Position numbers and translations under genes: made by a program | Notes under the pieces: generated by a model | What the model was told of the DNA's origin: nothing | Seen by the model: the letters and a program-made list of their open reading frames with translations, nothing else | Database searches by the model: none | DNA from: Marinobacter profundi | GTDB lineage: Bacteria; Pseudomonadota; Gammaproteobacteria; Pseudomonadales; Oleiphilaceae | DNA: 64,000 nt | Direction: 5' to 3' | Assembly: GCF_002744715.1 (NCBI RefSeq) | Contig: NZ_KZ319373.1 | Span: 62,001 to 126,000, forward strand | Part shown: positions 49,657-59,409 of the stretch, piece after piece | Position numbering within the stretch: position 1 is the stretch's first letter | Layout of the letters: each line of letters starts with the position of its first letter

Positions 49657-49681
49657 GGGGACTGACCTTGGGTCTGTCCCC
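49657..49681 (-). repeat. Partial copy of the GGGGACAG hairpin repeat
   Basis: On the minus strand this reads GGGGACAGACCCAAGG followed by TCAGTCCCC, identical to 39697-39721 except for one base. The GGTCGGACT half is missing. It lies between the divergent leuS and the gene at 49725. Confidence 0.85.
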
Positions 49682-49724
49682 GGTCCGGCCCGTATCGTCA
49701 CCCGTTGTCTCCAGGAGAGCAAAT

Positions 49725-50273
49725 ATGACAGAACCGGAACGCAATCACCTGTCTGGCACGGCCCTCAAGGCCTATGACCGGATGCTTGAGCGGGTTCAGG
49801 CCCGCTTGAAGCTGATGCAGGACACCAGCCTCGATACATTGCGAGAGGAAGTGGATAAGGCCGTGGAGGCGGAGTACGAGCTTGAGGAGATGACTCGCGA
49901 GGAGGCCGATCTGCTCGGTGCCTACCTGCGGCGGGATCTGGAGCACCTGATGCACTTCGTCGATGAAACCGGTGAGGGGCTGAAGGAATGGTTGCAGCTG
50001 GATATCTCACTGCTGGAGCATCAGCTGGCGGATATGCTGTTCTCGGTGGCGGACCAGACCCGGCTGGACACCCTGGAGCTGAACCAGAAGCTGGAGGATC
50101 ACAAGGTCGGCCAGTACATCAGTGGCGAGGTGGCGACGGCCGGGATGTTCCAGTGCCTTAATTGCGGACACATGCGCTGCCTGACCGCCACCAGTCATAT
50201 TGAGCCCTGCGAGGCCTGCGGCTCCCACTACTACGAGCGTGTCACCAGCCAGTGGCCCCGCAAGGAGAGCTGA
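49725..50273 (+). CDS. Zinc ribbon-containing protein (DUF1451 family)
   Basis: This 182-residue cytoplasmic protein has a helical, acidic N-terminal two thirds (KAVEAEYELEEMTREEADLL) and a C-terminal zinc ribbon (FQCLNCGH and PCEACGSHYYERV, four Cys). Relatives lie near leuS and lnt in Pseudomonas; the function is unknown. The frame is open upstream to 49623, across the repeat, but the ATG at 49725 follows CCAGGAGAG. The stop lies in a hairpin shared with the opposing lnt. Confidence 0.88.
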   Translation: MTEPERNHLSGTALKAYDRMLERVQARLKLMQDTSLDTLREEVDKAVEAEYELEEMTREEADLLGAYLRRDLEHLMHFVDETGEGLKEWLQLDISLLEHQLADMLFSVADQTRLDTLELNQKLEDHKVGQYISGEVATAGMFQCLNCGHMRCLTATSHIEPCEACGSHYYERVTSQWPRKES

Positions 50274-50297
50274 GACCGCGGCTTTCCGCCGCGGTCT
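50273..50297. terminator. Hairpin joining two convergent stop codons
   Basis: AGACCGCGG and CCGCGGTCT form a perfect 9-bp stem with a 7-base loop. The left arm starts on the stop of the zinc-ribbon gene and the right arm ends on the stop of lnt. No T-run. Confidence 0.5.
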
Positions 50298-51816
50298 AGG
50301 CGCGCGGCGGAATGACCCGTTCCCTGACGAACACAATCAGGATCATTGCCAGGGTCAGCACCGGCCAGGAGCCGGACTGCATGTAGGGAGTGCTGCCGGA
50401 GGCCGAGAAAACCTCGCCCTGCAGCGTAGCGCGGGTGAACTGCGGGATGGTTTCGGCAATCCGGCCTTTCTGGTCAATGATGGCGGTGACGCCGTTGTTG
50501 GTGCCGCGCAGCATGTAACGGCCGGTTTCCAGTGCCCGCATGCGGGCAATCTGCAGGTGTTGCAGCGGGCCAATGGAGTCCCCGAACCAGCCATCGTTGC
50601 TGATGGTGAGCAACAGGCCGGCGTTGCGGGCATTGCGGGCGACGAAATCCGGGTAGGCAACTTCGTAACAGATAAATGGCATCACGCCGTTGCCATTGGC
50701 CTGCAGGGGTGGCTGGTTCTCGGGGCCCCGGCTGAAGCTCGACATCGGCAGGTCAAAGAAGCCAATCAGGCCCCGCAGATACTGCTGTAGCGGCACGTAT
50801 TCACCGAAAGGCACCAGTTTCTGCTTGTGGTAGGTGCCGCTGCCGTTGCCAATGGCCATGATGCTGTTGTGAAAAGTGAAGTCTTCAATGCGGTCACTGA
50901 AGCCGTACCAGGGAATGCCCGTGATCAGCGTGCTGTGATCGCCCAGTTCGCCGGCGATGTACTCGATGATCTTGCCGGCCTGGTCCTGGGGAATGGGAAT
51001 CGCGGTTTCCGGCCACAGGATCAGGTCGGTTTCCCAGAACTCCTCGGTCAGGCCCAGGTAGATGACGATCTGGTCCCGCAGGAAATCGGGATCCCACTTG
51101 ATCTGCTGCGGGATATTGCCCTGCATGGAGGCAAACGTTGTGGGCTCGCTGTCGAGCGTGGTCCAGGCCACCTTGTTGAGGGCCGGGCCGCTGAGCCAGA
51201 GGGTTGCGGTGAGCAGGGCGGCGACTCCCGCTGCACCGCGGCGCTGTTCCTTCACCAGCCACCAGAGGCCGTAGAGGACAGCCCCGCTGGCGACAACCAG
51301 GAAAGTCACACCGTGGACGCCGATGACCGGAGCAAAGCCACCGAGCGGGCCGTCCACATGGGCATTGCCCAGGTATAGCCAGGGGAAGCCGGTGAGCAGC
51401 CAGCTACGGACCCAGTCGCCGAGCACCCAGATGGCCGGGAACAGGATCAGCCGTCGTACCGCGCTGGTGCTGGCAAGCTTGCCCCACGCCCAGAACGCCA
51501 GGGCGTGGAACAGACCAAGGCCGACCACAAAGATGACGGTGAGCAGGATCGCCAGGGGCACCGAGGTGTTGCCATATTCGCTGATGCTGACGTAGACCCA
51601 GCTGGCTCCGGAGCCGAACAGACCGATGCCGGCAAGCCAGCCGGCGCGAAACAGTTTCCCGGGCGCGAGCGGAATACAGGCCAGCAGGATCAGCAGCACC
51701 GAGACCGGACCGAGCCACCACAGCTCGAAGGGCGACAGGGTGAGGGTTTGCAGTGCGCCGGCAACCACGAGGGTTGCCGCGCGCAGCCAGCGGTTGGTAG
51801 AGAGCGGTGATTGCAA
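50296..51816 (-). CDS. lnt: Apolipoprotein N-acyltransferase
   Basis: This inner-membrane enzyme adds the third acyl chain to lipoproteins. It has 506 residues. Six or more membrane helices fill the first ~200 residues. The nitrilase-like periplasmic domain has the Glu in LWPETAIP, the Lys in KQKLVPFGEYVP and the nucleophile Cys in MPFICYEVAYPD. A final helix (WPVLTLAMILIVFV) closes the protein. It is 20 bases downstream of corC. Confidence 0.96.
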   Translation of the reverse strand: MQSPLSTNRWLRAATLVVAGALQTLTLSPFELWWLGPVSVLLILLACIPLAPGKLFRAGWLAGIGLFGSGASWVYVSISEYGNTSVPLAILLTVIFVVGLGLFHALAFWAWGKLASTSAVRRLILFPAIWVLGDWVRSWLLTGFPWLYLGNAHVDGPLGGFAPVIGVHGVTFLVVASGAVLYGLWWLVKEQRRGAAGVAALLTATLWLSGPALNKVAWTTLDSEPTTFASMQGNIPQQIKWDPDFLRDQIVIYLGLTEEFWETDLILWPETAIPIPQDQAGKIIEYIAGELGDHSTLITGIPWYGFSDRIEDFTFHNSIMAIGNGSGTYHKQKLVPFGEYVPLQQYLRGLIGFFDLPMSSFSRGPENQPPLQANGNGVMPFICYEVAYPDFVARNARNAGLLLTISNDGWFGDSIGPLQHLQIARMRALETGRYMLRGTNNGVTAIIDQKGRIAETIPQFTRATLQGEVFSASGSTPYMQSGSWPVLTLAMILIVFVRERVIPPRA

Positions 51817-51836
51817 AGCGGTATTCCCGATTGGTT

Positions 51837-52685
51837 TTACGACTCGCTGCGGGCTACCTGCAGCAGGCGGATCACCCGGTTGTCGGCGTTGGCGATGGTG
51901 AACCTGAAGCCGCCAAACTCCACCGATTCGCCCCGTCGCGGCAGGTGACCGAACTCCTTGAGAACCACGCCCCCGATGGTGTCGAACTCCTCCTCGTCCA
52001 GCTTGGTGCGGAAGAATTCGTTGAAGTCCTCGACCGGGGTCACCGCCTTGACCGCAAAGGTGCCGTCATCGCGGGCCTTGATGTGGGTTTCTTCATCGAA
52101 ATCGTGTTCGTCCTCGATTTCGCCGACGATCTGTTCGAGCACGTCCTCGATGGTGATCAGGCCGGCGGTACCGCCGTACTCATCCACCACAATGGCCATG
52201 TGATTGCGGGTTTCCTTGAATTCCTTGAGCAGCTGGTTGAGCCGCTTGCTCTCGGGAATGAAGGTGGGGGGGCGGAGAATCTCGCGGATATGGTTCCAGT
52301 TGAGGTCGTTGCTGAGCGCCAGGGGCAGCAGGTCCTTGGCGAGCAGGACGCCGATCACGTCATCCTGGCTGTCCCCGATGACGGGGAAACGGCTGTGGGC
52401 AGACTCGATGATGTCATTCAGGAAGTTTTTCGGATCCTGCGAGGCTTTCACGGTGACCATCTGGGAGCGGGGGATCATGATTTCATCCACCCGCATGTCG
52501 ACCACCTGCATCGCACCTTCGATAATGCTCATGGCATCGGCATCGATGATGTTCTGCGCTTCCGCTTCACGCAGGATTTCCAGCACGTCCTCCGGGGACT
52601 CAGGCCCGCTGGAAAAGGCCTGTGATATACGCTCCAGCCAGGACTTGTGACTGCCCTGACTGCGACTCGACTGATCGTCGCTCAT
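51837..52685 (-). CDS. corC: CorC/HlyC family CBS-domain protein
   Basis: This 282-residue cytoplasmic protein has two CBS domains (about 67-190; [14 protein letters not shown] and [28 protein letters not shown]) and a C-terminal CorC_HlyC domain (about 205-280). Homologues are linked to magnesium and cobalt efflux (CorC/YbeX), and recently to ribosome maturation through neighbouring ybeY. It overlaps ybeY by 4 bases. Confidence 0.94.
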   Translation of the reverse strand: MSDDQSSRSQGSHKSWLERISQAFSSGPESPEDVLEILREAEAQNIIDADAMSIIEGAMQVVDMRVDEIMIPRSQMVTVKASQDPKNFLNDIIESAHSRFPVIGDSQDDVIGVLLAKDLLPLALSNDLNWNHIREILRPPTFIPESKRLNQLLKEFKETRNHMAIVVDEYGGTAGLITIEDVLEQIVGEIEDEHDFDEETHIKARDDGTFAVKAVTPVEDFNEFFRTKLDEEEFDTIGGVVLKEFGHLPRRGESVEFGGFRFTIANADNRVIRLLQVARSES

Positions 52686-53155
52686 GAGTCTTTTTCCGTT
52701 TCCTCTGTTTCGTAAGGGTTGCCGTATCCGAGTTGCGCAAGCAGCCGGATCTCGAGGTCTTCCATCACCTCGGCATCGTCATCTTCAATATGGTCATAGC
52801 CCTGGAGGTGCAACATGCCGTGCACCACCATGTGGGCCCAGTGGGCCGCCAGTTCTTTATGCTGTTCGGCGGCTTCTTTTTCAACCACTGGCGCGCAAAT
52901 CACCAGATCTCCGGCCAATGGAACCGTTATACCGGCTGGCGCCTCAAATGGGAAGGAGAGCACATTGGTTGGCCCGTTCTTGCCCCGGTACTGGCTGTTG
53001 AGGTCGGCGCTCTCTTCCGTATCCACAATACGAATAGTCACTTCCGATGGATGCTCGCCGAGCCAGGCGGTTGCTGCCCAGGTTTCGAGGTCCTTGTCTG
53101 CCGGGATTCCCGGTGCCTCCAGGGTACGCTGAAGGTCAACTGTCAGTTTGCTCAC
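52682..53155 (-). CDS. ybeY: Endoribonuclease YbeY, 16S rRNA maturation
   Basis: This 157-residue metal-dependent RNase acts in 16S rRNA 3' processing and ribosome quality control. The zinc motif [11 protein letters not shown] (112-122) gives His112, His116 and His122. NVLSFPFE is the other conserved stretch. Start and stop overlap ybeZ and corC by 4 bases each, so the three are translationally coupled. Confidence 0.96.
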   Translation of the reverse strand: MSKLTVDLQRTLEAPGIPADKDLETWAATAWLGEHPSEVTIRIVDTEESADLNSQYRGKNGPTNVLSFPFEAPAGITVPLAGDLVICAPVVEKEAAEQHKELAAHWAHMVVHGMLHLQGYDHIEDDDAEVMEDLEIRLLAQLGYGNPYETEETEKDS

Positions 53156-54135
53156 CGGCTTGTTGAACTCCCGTCGTCAAAGGCGTCATAGGCTTCGACG
53201 ATCCGCTGCACCAGCGGGTGACGAACCACGTCTTTCGACTCGAAGCGGGTAAAGCCGATGCCCGATACCTTGCTTAGTACGCCGGCGGCATGGATCAGGC
53301 CGGAGTTCTGGCCGCGGGGCAGGTCCACCTGGGTGGTATCCCCGGTGATCACGGCGGTGGAGCCGAAGCCGATCCGGGTCAGGAACATTTTCATCTGTTC
53401 CCGGGTGGTGTTCTGGCTCTCGTCGAGAATGATGAACGAGTTATTGAGGGTACGGCCACGCATGAACGCCAGTGGCGCGATCTCGATCACGCTTTTCTCG
53501 ATCAGCCGGGTGACCTGGTCGAAGCCGAGCATCTCGTAGAGGGCGTCGTACAGAGGGCGCAGATAGGGATCCACTTTCTGGGCCAGGTCGCCGGGCAGGA
53601 AGCCGAGCTTTTCGCCGGCTTCCACCGCCGGGCGGACCAGCAGGATGCGCTTGACCTGCTCGTCCTTGAGGGCTTCCACGGCACAGGCGACCGCAAGCCA
53701 GGTCTTGCCGGTTCCGGCCGGACCGATCCCGAAGTTGATGTCATGGGTGCGGATGCTGTGCACGTACTTTTGCTGGTTGGCGCCGCGGGGCCGGGCCTGC
53801 AGTTTCGGCGTTTTGATGACAGTCTGGCTGCCGTCGAACGGCAGGTCATCAGGCAGTCGCTCGTACCCGGTCTCGCGGATGAACAGGTGCACGGTGTCCG
53901 GCTTGATGTCGTCACTGGCCTCGGTTTCCCGGTACAGGTGACGGATGACTTCGGTTGCCGCGGCCACGTGCTCGGTCTCGCCTTCCACGCGGAAGTGGTG
54001 GCCACGGCGGCCTACCTTGACGTTCAGGCGGCGTTCGATCTGCTTCAGGTGCTCGTCGAACGGGCCGCACAGGGTTGCCAGCCGACGCTGGTCAACGGGA
54101 TGAAGGTCAAATTGTCGGGTATCGGTGGTGTTCAA
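53152..54135 (-). CDS. ybeZ: PhoH-like ATPase YbeZ
   Basis: This 327-residue PhoH-family P-loop ATPase is thought to aid YbeY in RNA processing. The Walker A is GPAGTGKT, and Walker B is FIILDESQN. An N-terminal KH-like RNA-binding part ([17 protein letters not shown]) precedes the ATPase. It is 9 bases downstream of miaB. Confidence 0.96.
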   Translation of the reverse strand: MNTTDTRQFDLHPVDQRRLATLCGPFDEHLKQIERRLNVKVGRRGHHFRVEGETEHVAAATEVIRHLYRETEASDDIKPDTVHLFIRETGYERLPDDLPFDGSQTVIKTPKLQARPRGANQQKYVHSIRTHDINFGIGPAGTGKTWLAVACAVEALKDEQVKRILLVRPAVEAGEKLGFLPGDLAQKVDPYLRPLYDALYEMLGFDQVTRLIEKSVIEIAPLAFMRGRTLNNSFIILDESQNTTREQMKMFLTRIGFGSTAVITGDTTQVDLPRGQNSGLIHAAGVLSKVSGIGFTRFESKDVVRHPLVQRIVEAYDAFDDGSSTSR

Positions 54136-54144
54136 TCGGTCTCC

Positions 54145-55491
54145 TCAGTACAGCCGGGAATCTACGGGTACGCCCCGCAGGGAGTTGGGGAGGGCTTCCC
54201 GGATTTCAACGTCAATAAAGTGTCCGATCACGTCCGCGTTGTCGTGACGGAAGTTCACGATGCGGTTGTTCTCGGTGCGGCCGGCATACTCGCCCGGGTC
54301 TTTTTTCGACAGTCCGGTCACCAGGATCCGCTGGGTGGTGCCCACCATTTTGCGGCTGATGTCCATGGCCTGCTGGTTGATGCGCTGCTGCAGGATGGCG
54401 AGGCGCTGTTTCTTGACCTCCATCGGGGTGTCGTCAGGCAGGTCGGATGCCGGGGTGCCGGGGCGGGCGCTGTAGACAAAGCTGAAAGAGACGTCGAAGC
54501 CGATGTCGTTAATCAGTTTCATGGTGTCTTCAAAGTCTTTGTCGGTCTCGCCGGGGAAGCCGACGATAAAGTCGGATGAAAAGCTGATGTCCGGGCGGAT
54601 CTTGCGCAGGCGGCGTAACTTGGATTTGTACTCCAGCGCGGTGTGGCCCCGCTTCATGGCGGCGAGAATGCGGTCGGAGCCGCTCTGTACCGGCAGGTGC
54701 AGGTGGCTGACCAGTTCGGGTACCTGGGCGTACACCTCGATCATGGCATCGGTAAACTCCACCGGATGGGAAGTGGTGTAGCGGATGCGGTCGATGCCGT
54801 CGATGGTGGCGATCAGGGTGATCAGTTCGGCCAGGTCCATGGTGTCGCCATCGTGGGTGGCACCGCGGTAGGCGTTTACGTTCTGGCCCAGCAGGTTGAC
54901 TTCCCGTACGCCCTGGCCGGCGAGGTGTGCGACTTCTGCGATCACGTCGTCTACCGGGCGGCTGACTTCTTCACCGCGGGTGTAGGGCACGACGCAGAAG
55001 GTGCAGTATTTGCTGCAGCCTTCCATGATAGAGACGAAGGCGGAGGGGCCGTCGGCGCCGGGCTCGGGCAGGTTGTCGAACTTTTCGATCTCGGGAAAAC
55101 TGACGTCGACGACGCCGACACCGTTACCTTTCATGCGTACTTCGGTAATCATGTCGGGCAGGCGGTGCAGGGTCTGCGGGCCGAAGACCATGTCGACGTA
55201 GGGTGCGCGGTCGATGATGGCCTGGCCTTCCTGGCTGGCGACGCAGCCGCCGACGCCGATGATGAGGTCGGGTTTGCTGTTTTTGAGGTTTTTCCAGCGG
55301 CCGAGCTGGTGGAATACTTTTTCCTGGGCTTTTTCCCGGATCGAGCAGGTGTTGAGCAGCAGGATGTCTGCGTCCTCGGGGTTGTCGGTCATTTCGACCT
55401 GTTCGCCGGTGCGCAGCAGGTCTGCCATTCGGGATGAATCGTATTCGTTCATCTGGCAGCCGTGGGTCTTGATGTACAGCTTTTTGGCCAT
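54145..55491 (-). CDS. miaB: tRNA-2-methylthio-N6-dimethylallyladenosine synthase
   Basis: This radical-SAM methylthiotransferase modifies A37 after MiaA. It has 448 residues. The N-terminal UPF0004 domain has Cys12 in KTHGCQMN and [12 protein letters not shown]. The radical-SAM cluster is CSKYCTFC, and a TRAM domain closes the protein ([22 protein letters not shown]). The ATG at 55491 gives the family start ([11 protein letters not shown]). First gene of miaB-ybeZ-ybeY-corC-lnt. A variable-arm palindrome lies upstream. Confidence 0.96.
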   Translation of the reverse strand: MAKKLYIKTHGCQMNEYDSSRMADLLRTGEQVEMTDNPEDADILLLNTCSIREKAQEKVFHQLGRWKNLKNSKPDLIIGVGGCVASQEGQAIIDRAPYVDMVFGPQTLHRLPDMITEVRMKGNGVGVVDVSFPEIEKFDNLPEPGADGPSAFVSIMEGCSKYCTFCVVPYTRGEEVSRPVDDVIAEVAHLAGQGVREVNLLGQNVNAYRGATHDGDTMDLAELITLIATIDGIDRIRYTTSHPVEFTDAMIEVYAQVPELVSHLHLPVQSGSDRILAAMKRGHTALEYKSKLRRLRKIRPDISFSSDFIVGFPGETDKDFEDTMKLINDIGFDVSFSFVYSARPGTPASDLPDDTPMEVKKQRLAILQQRINQQAMDISRKMVGTTQRILVTGLSKKDPGEYAGRTENNRIVNFRHDNADVIGHFIDVEIREALPNSLRGVPVDSRLY

Positions 55492-55646
55492 GGGTCTCAA
55501 CGCAATTGGTGTGTTGGCGCCGGCAGGGTTTGGGCGGCGCTGGAGAAAGTGGACTGCGTATTATAGCGGGGTGATCATTCTGCAACCAGAGTTGTCTCGG
55601 GTTGTTGCTAGTTTTGGTGTGGTATCATTTTCGGCTTCGGGTGCAT

Positions 55647-55760
55647 GAAGGTCTTGGGGGGAGGCTTTCCAAAACACGCTCCTGGCGGCACATCCATGTG
55701 GCGCTTGAGCTTCGCCATCCCTGGCTTCGCACAGTTTTGGAAAGCCTCCCCAAGCCCTTC
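55647..55760 (-). repeat. Structured element with variable inverted-repeat arms, copy 2
   Basis: Arms 55647-55675 and 55734-55760 are complementary, with 18 perfect base pairs (GGGGAGGCTTTCCAAAAC) next to the core and nine more beyond a 2-base bulge. The 58-base core (55676-55733), read on the minus strand, matches the core at 14062-14118: GAAGCTCAAGCG, a CACATGGATGTG hairpin, a GCC-AGGGAT-GGC hairpin, and a closing AGCGTG. The arms share no sequence with copy 1. It sits in the 310-base gap between divergent miaB and trmH; the rest of that gap shows nothing clear. Confidence 0.85.
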
Positions 55761-55801
55761 TCCGGCGCCTGAGTAATCCTCAATTCAGCAAAACTTTTAA
55801 T

Positions 55802-56536
55802 ATGACTCCTGAACGCCTTGCCCGCATCAAGCAAACCCTCGATACCCGCCAGCCTGATTTGTGTGTGCTCACCGACCAGGTCCACAAACCCCGTAACCTG
55901 TCGGCCATTATCCGGTCCTGCGATGCCTTCGGGCTGGCGAACATGCATGTGGTGTGGCCACGGGAGGGCTTCCGGGCGTTTCGCAAGACGGCCGGTGGCA
56001 GTTTCAACTGGGTGACAACCCACACCCACCGCAGTATGGACGAGGCGGTCAGTCACCTGAAGGGGCAGGGGCATAAACTTTATGCCGCGCAGTTGTCCGA
56101 ACGGGCGATTGATTTCCGGGAGGCGGATTTTACGGTGCCGTGTACGGTGATCATGGGTAACGAAGTCGACGGTGTGAGTCCGGACGCGGCGGCCCGGGCT
56201 GACGAGCATATTGTGATCCCGATGATGGGCATGGTGGAGTCGCTCAATGTGTCTGCTGCCTGCGCGATTATCCTGTCGGAAGCCCAGCGGCAGCGGCAGG
56301 TGGCGGGGCTCTTTGATCAGCGCCGGTTGCCGGATGAGGAATACGAGCGGTTGCTGTTTCGCTGGTGTCAGCCAACGGTGAAACGCTATTGCGACGACCG
56401 CAACCTGCCATATCCGCCCCTCGATCCGGAAACCGGGGAGTTGGTCGACGGCGTAGGCTGGATGCAGGAGGTCAGAAAGCTGCGGGCCAATCGGCCACGA
56501 TGGAGCGATAAGGCAGAATCGCTCCTCGAAGAATGA
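55802..56536 (+). CDS. trmH: tRNA (guanosine-18-2'-O)-methyltransferase
   Basis: This SPOUT-family enzyme methylates G18 in the D-loop of tRNA. It has 244 residues. Family motifs are KPRNLSAIIRSCDAFG (motif 1), VIMGNEVDGVS (motif 2) and IPMMGMVESLNVSAACAI (motif 3, the SAM knot). A C-terminal TrmH extension (LFRWCQPTVKRYC) is present. Confidence 0.96.
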   Translation: MTPERLARIKQTLDTRQPDLCVLTDQVHKPRNLSAIIRSCDAFGLANMHVVWPREGFRAFRKTAGGSFNWVTTHTHRSMDEAVSHLKGQGHKLYAAQLSERAIDFREADFTVPCTVIMGNEVDGVSPDAAARADEHIVIPMMGMVESLNVSAACAIILSEAQRQRQVAGLFDQRRLPDEEYERLLFRWCQPTVKRYCDDRNLPYPPLDPETGELVDGVGWMQEVRKLRANRPRWSDKAESLLEE

Positions 56537-56605
56537 TCATGGGGGGCGTCCGTGATGTCAGCTCCCCGCCACCGGATCAGGCTGGCAGGGATGTGCTGCC
56601 TGCCG

Positions 56606-57619
56606 CTATTCCTCGCGGGCTTCCAGGTAGCGCTGCAGCTGTTCGCGCAATGCCTTGGGCAAGCGGGTAATGGTCAGCGCGTCTTTGTCGCGGTCGTAGT
56701 AGACCGCCTGGTTGACCAGGTCTGATGAGAAAGACACGCTCATGCCGCCGCCGGAGCCGGCGATGCGCACGAGTTTTTTGACTTTGCGGTGATCCGGGTG
56801 GAGGACGCCGCTTTCCGGCAGTTCGGCGTTCTGGCTGGCGAAGTCCTTGAAGCGCTCGGGCTGGTTCTCGTCCAGGTAGCCTGACAGGGCCTCGATGGCC
56901 ACCGGCTCTCCGAGGGCATGCTGTTCCTTGCAGAATTCATAGGCGCGGGTGCGGACTTCGCCGGCCTTTTCCGGTTCGGACGACTTGGCGAATGCTTCTA
57001 CGGCATCGAGGAAGGTGAGGGTTTCTTTCTCGACATCCACCTGGTTGGTGAAGCCGCAGAGTTTGATGAACAGATCGCCGCCTTCGCCGGTGCCGCGGGC
57101 GTGTACCAGGGTCAGGTAGTTCTCGCCGTTGTTCGCCTGCCAGTCGTCCAGCTCGATCCGCACCGCCAGGTTGAGCCGCGACAGGCTCAGCACGTCAGTG
57201 GCGTCCAGCGCCTGGTCGCCGTCAAAGCGCATGGCGCTGTCGTTTTCCAGGATAAACAGGTAGACCACGTCCGCATCGGCCAGGGCTTCATGCACCACCA
57301 TCAGGTGCCCTTCGAATTCCTCCTGGGCAGCGTTCAACAATTCCTGCCACTGGCCGAACAGCCGGTCGGTCAGCGATGCGAACGATTGCTTGTCCTCCAG
57401 GTAGTCTTTCAGCCAGCTGCTGAACGGGCTTTCTCCGATGTCTTCGGCGAACCGGCCGTACTTTTTCCCGGGCTTGCTGTTGAACAGCCGCTTCATCTGC
57501 TTGTGAAGGGCCTCGTAGTCGCCCCCCGGCTCGGCGAGGGCAGCACCCGGGCGTACCCGGGCCGGCTGTCCCGGCTGATACTGGCTGGCAAAGAGAGTAC
57601 GAAGCTGCTTGATGGCCAT
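56606..57619 (-). CDS. ndpA: Nucleoid-associated protein NdpA/YejK
   Basis: This 337-residue abundant nucleoid protein is of the 37-kDa family. KYGRFAEDIGESPFSSWLKDYL and DFIKLCGFTNQ-like text (LFIKLCGFTNQVDVEKET) fit. Function is poorly known; E. coli YejK is spermidine-extractable and has been reported to affect topoisomerase IV. It is convergent with trmH and lies downstream of cysN with a terminator in between. Confidence 0.92.
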   Translation of the reverse strand: MAIKQLRTLFASQYQPGQPARVRPGAALAEPGGDYEALHKQMKRLFNSKPGKKYGRFAEDIGESPFSSWLKDYLEDKQSFASLTDRLFGQWQELLNAAQEEFEGHLMVVHEALADADVVYLFILENDSAMRFDGDQALDATDVLSLSRLNLAVRIELDDWQANNGENYLTLVHARGTGEGGDLFIKLCGFTNQVDVEKETLTFLDAVEAFAKSSEPEKAGEVRTRAYEFCKEQHALGEPVAIEALSGYLDENQPERFKDFASQNAELPESGVLHPDHRKVKKLVRIAGSGGGMSVSFSSDLVNQAVYYDRDKDALTITRLPKALREQLQRYLEAREE

Positions 57620-57668
57620 GAAATCGTTGGTTCCCTGATTGAAAAACGGTCAAAGGCTGATAAACGGA

Positions 57669-57700
57669 CAAAGCCCCGAAGGCTGACCCTCGGGGCTTTG
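57669..57700 (-). terminator. Terminator after cysN
   Basis: CAAAGCCCCGA and TCGGGGCTTTG form an 11-bp stem with a 10-base loop, 50 bases after the cysN stop and before ndpA. The T-run is short, but the stem matches other terminators here. Confidence 0.7.
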
Positions 57701-57749
57701 CATTGTACCGGTTTTATGCGACCCGTCACCTTTGCGCGGGGCGGCAATG

Positions 57750-59408
57750 TCAGATCCGCTGGTTACGGACCAGTTCCTGTACCAGCGCACTGACGGCGCC
57801 CGGTATATCCGCCTCATGGTCCGCCGATGCCGTGACATGGGCAACATCGGATCCGAGGTTTACCGCAATCGCTATCAGCCCGTGGGCCGCCAGCAGCTGT
57901 GCCGTGCGCCGGCGATCCTCCGGGGTGCCGGCGTTGTCCTCACTGAGCACCACCGTGGTCTTACCCTGGTCAAACAGTGCCCGTTCCACGGCCAGTGCCA
58001 GTGCAGTCGCCTGCCGACCGTTACAGGCAATGATGGCTGGCTTCTGGGCCAGGCGGCGGGCGCGGTCTTCAGCGCTGACCGGCTCCCGGGATTCCGCGTC
58101 CCCGGCCGTGCCGGCGATCATGCCGGCGCCAATGGTCACGTTGGTCAGCCGGTCAATCACGATAAAGCTGCCGGTGGCGTGATTGCGCGGGTAGGCATCG
58201 AACGCCACCGGCTGGCTCAGGGTCAGCTCGCACAGGCCGATTTCATTCAGCTGCAAGCGGTCCGGATTGGCGTGCTGCTCCAGGGTATTGACGTCCGTCT
58301 GGTGCAGGATTGTCTTGACCGTGCCGGAGGTAAAGGTCGGGCCGAGCTTGATGTCGTACAGCCGGCCGGTTTCCAGCGGGGCATCGGTCATCCACACCAG
58401 ATTGGCGCGGAAGCGGTTGCTCACTTCCGGCTCGTCCGCCGGGCGGACCAGCATGTCGCCCCGGCTGATGTCGATCTCATCGGTCAGTGTCAGGGTCACT
58501 GCCTGGTCGGTGTAGGCTTCGTCCAGGTTGCCGTCAAAGGTGACAATCTCTTTCACCGTGCTGGTGCGGCGTGAGGGCAGGGCCATTACCGGATCGCCGG
58601 GGCGGATTACCCCGGAGGCAACGGTGCCGCAAAAGCCGCGGAAATTCAGGTTCGGCCGGTTGACGAACTGGACCGGAAAGCGGAAGTGTTCGAGGTTCTT
58701 GTCCCGTGACACTTCCACCGTTTCGAGGATTTCCATCAGCGGCTGGCCGCTGAACCAGGGTGTGCTGGCACTGCGGTTGACCACGTTGTCGCCTTCCAGC
58801 GCGGAGATCGGCACGAAACGGATGTCGCTCAGACCCAGCCGGGAGGCAAATGCCAGGTATTCCTCTTTGATTTCGTTGAACCGCTGTTCGCTGAAATCCA
58901 CCAGGTCCATCTTGTTCACCGCCACCACGATGTGCCGGATGCCCAGCAGCGACGCGATGAAGGAGTGACGCCGGGTCTGGGTCAGCACGCCGTGGCGGGC
59001 ATCGATCATCAGGATGGCCAGCTGTGCCGTGGACGCGCCGGTGGCCATGTTGCGGGTGTACTGCTCGTGGCCCGGGGTGTCGGCGATGATGAACTTGCGC
59101 TTGTCGGTGGAAAAGTAGCGATAGGCTACATCAATGGTGATGCCCTGTTCCCGTTCCGCCTGCAGGCCGTCCACCAGCAGTGCCAGATCCAGCTTTTCGC
59201 CGGTGGTGCCCATCTTGGCACTGTCGGTTTTCAGGCTCGCCATGTGATCTTCGTAGATCATCTTGGTGTCGTGCAGCAGGCGGCCGATCAGGGTGCTCTT
59301 GCCGTCGTCCACACTGCCGCAGGTCAGCAGCCGCAGCAGTTCCTTGTTCTCGTGTTGTTTCAGGTAGGCCTGAATATCTTCGGCAATCAGATCAGACTGG
59401 TGTGACAT
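57750..59408 (-). CDS. cysN: Sulfate adenylyltransferase subunit 1 with a decayed APS-kinase tail
   Basis: This GTPase subunit drives APS formation with CysD. It has 552 residues: longer than a stand-alone CysN (about 475) and shorter than a CysNC fusion (about 630). The GTPase domain is intact, with GSVDDGKS (31-38), DTPGHEQY and NKMD. The tail from about 452 aligns by eye with APS kinase ([22 protein letters not shown], then [17 protein letters not shown]), but the P-loop position reads ACNGRQA (461-467), DGDN has become SEDN, and about 80-90 residues are missing. APS kinase activity is therefore not expected. Confidence 0.92.
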   Translation of the reverse strand: MSHQSDLIAEDIQAYLKQHENKELLRLLTCGSVDDGKSTLIGRLLHDTKMIYEDHMASLKTDSAKMGTTGEKLDLALLVDGLQAEREQGITIDVAYRYFSTDKRKFIIADTPGHEQYTRNMATGASTAQLAILMIDARHGVLTQTRRHSFIASLLGIRHIVVAVNKMDLVDFSEQRFNEIKEEYLAFASRLGLSDIRFVPISALEGDNVVNRSASTPWFSGQPLMEILETVEVSRDKNLEHFRFPVQFVNRPNLNFRGFCGTVASGVIRPGDPVMALPSRRTSTVKEIVTFDGNLDEAYTDQAVTLTLTDEIDISRGDMLVRPADEPEVSNRFRANLVWMTDAPLETGRLYDIKLGPTFTSGTVKTILHQTDVNTLEQHANPDRLQLNEIGLCELTLSQPVAFDAYPRNHATGSFIVIDRLTNVTIGAGMIAGTAGDAESREPVSAEDRARRLAQKPAIIACNGRQATALALAVERALFDQGKTTVVLSEDNAGTPEDRRRTAQLLAAHGLIAIAVNLGSDVAHVTASADHEADIPGAVSALVQELVRNQRI

Positions 59409-59409
59409 C

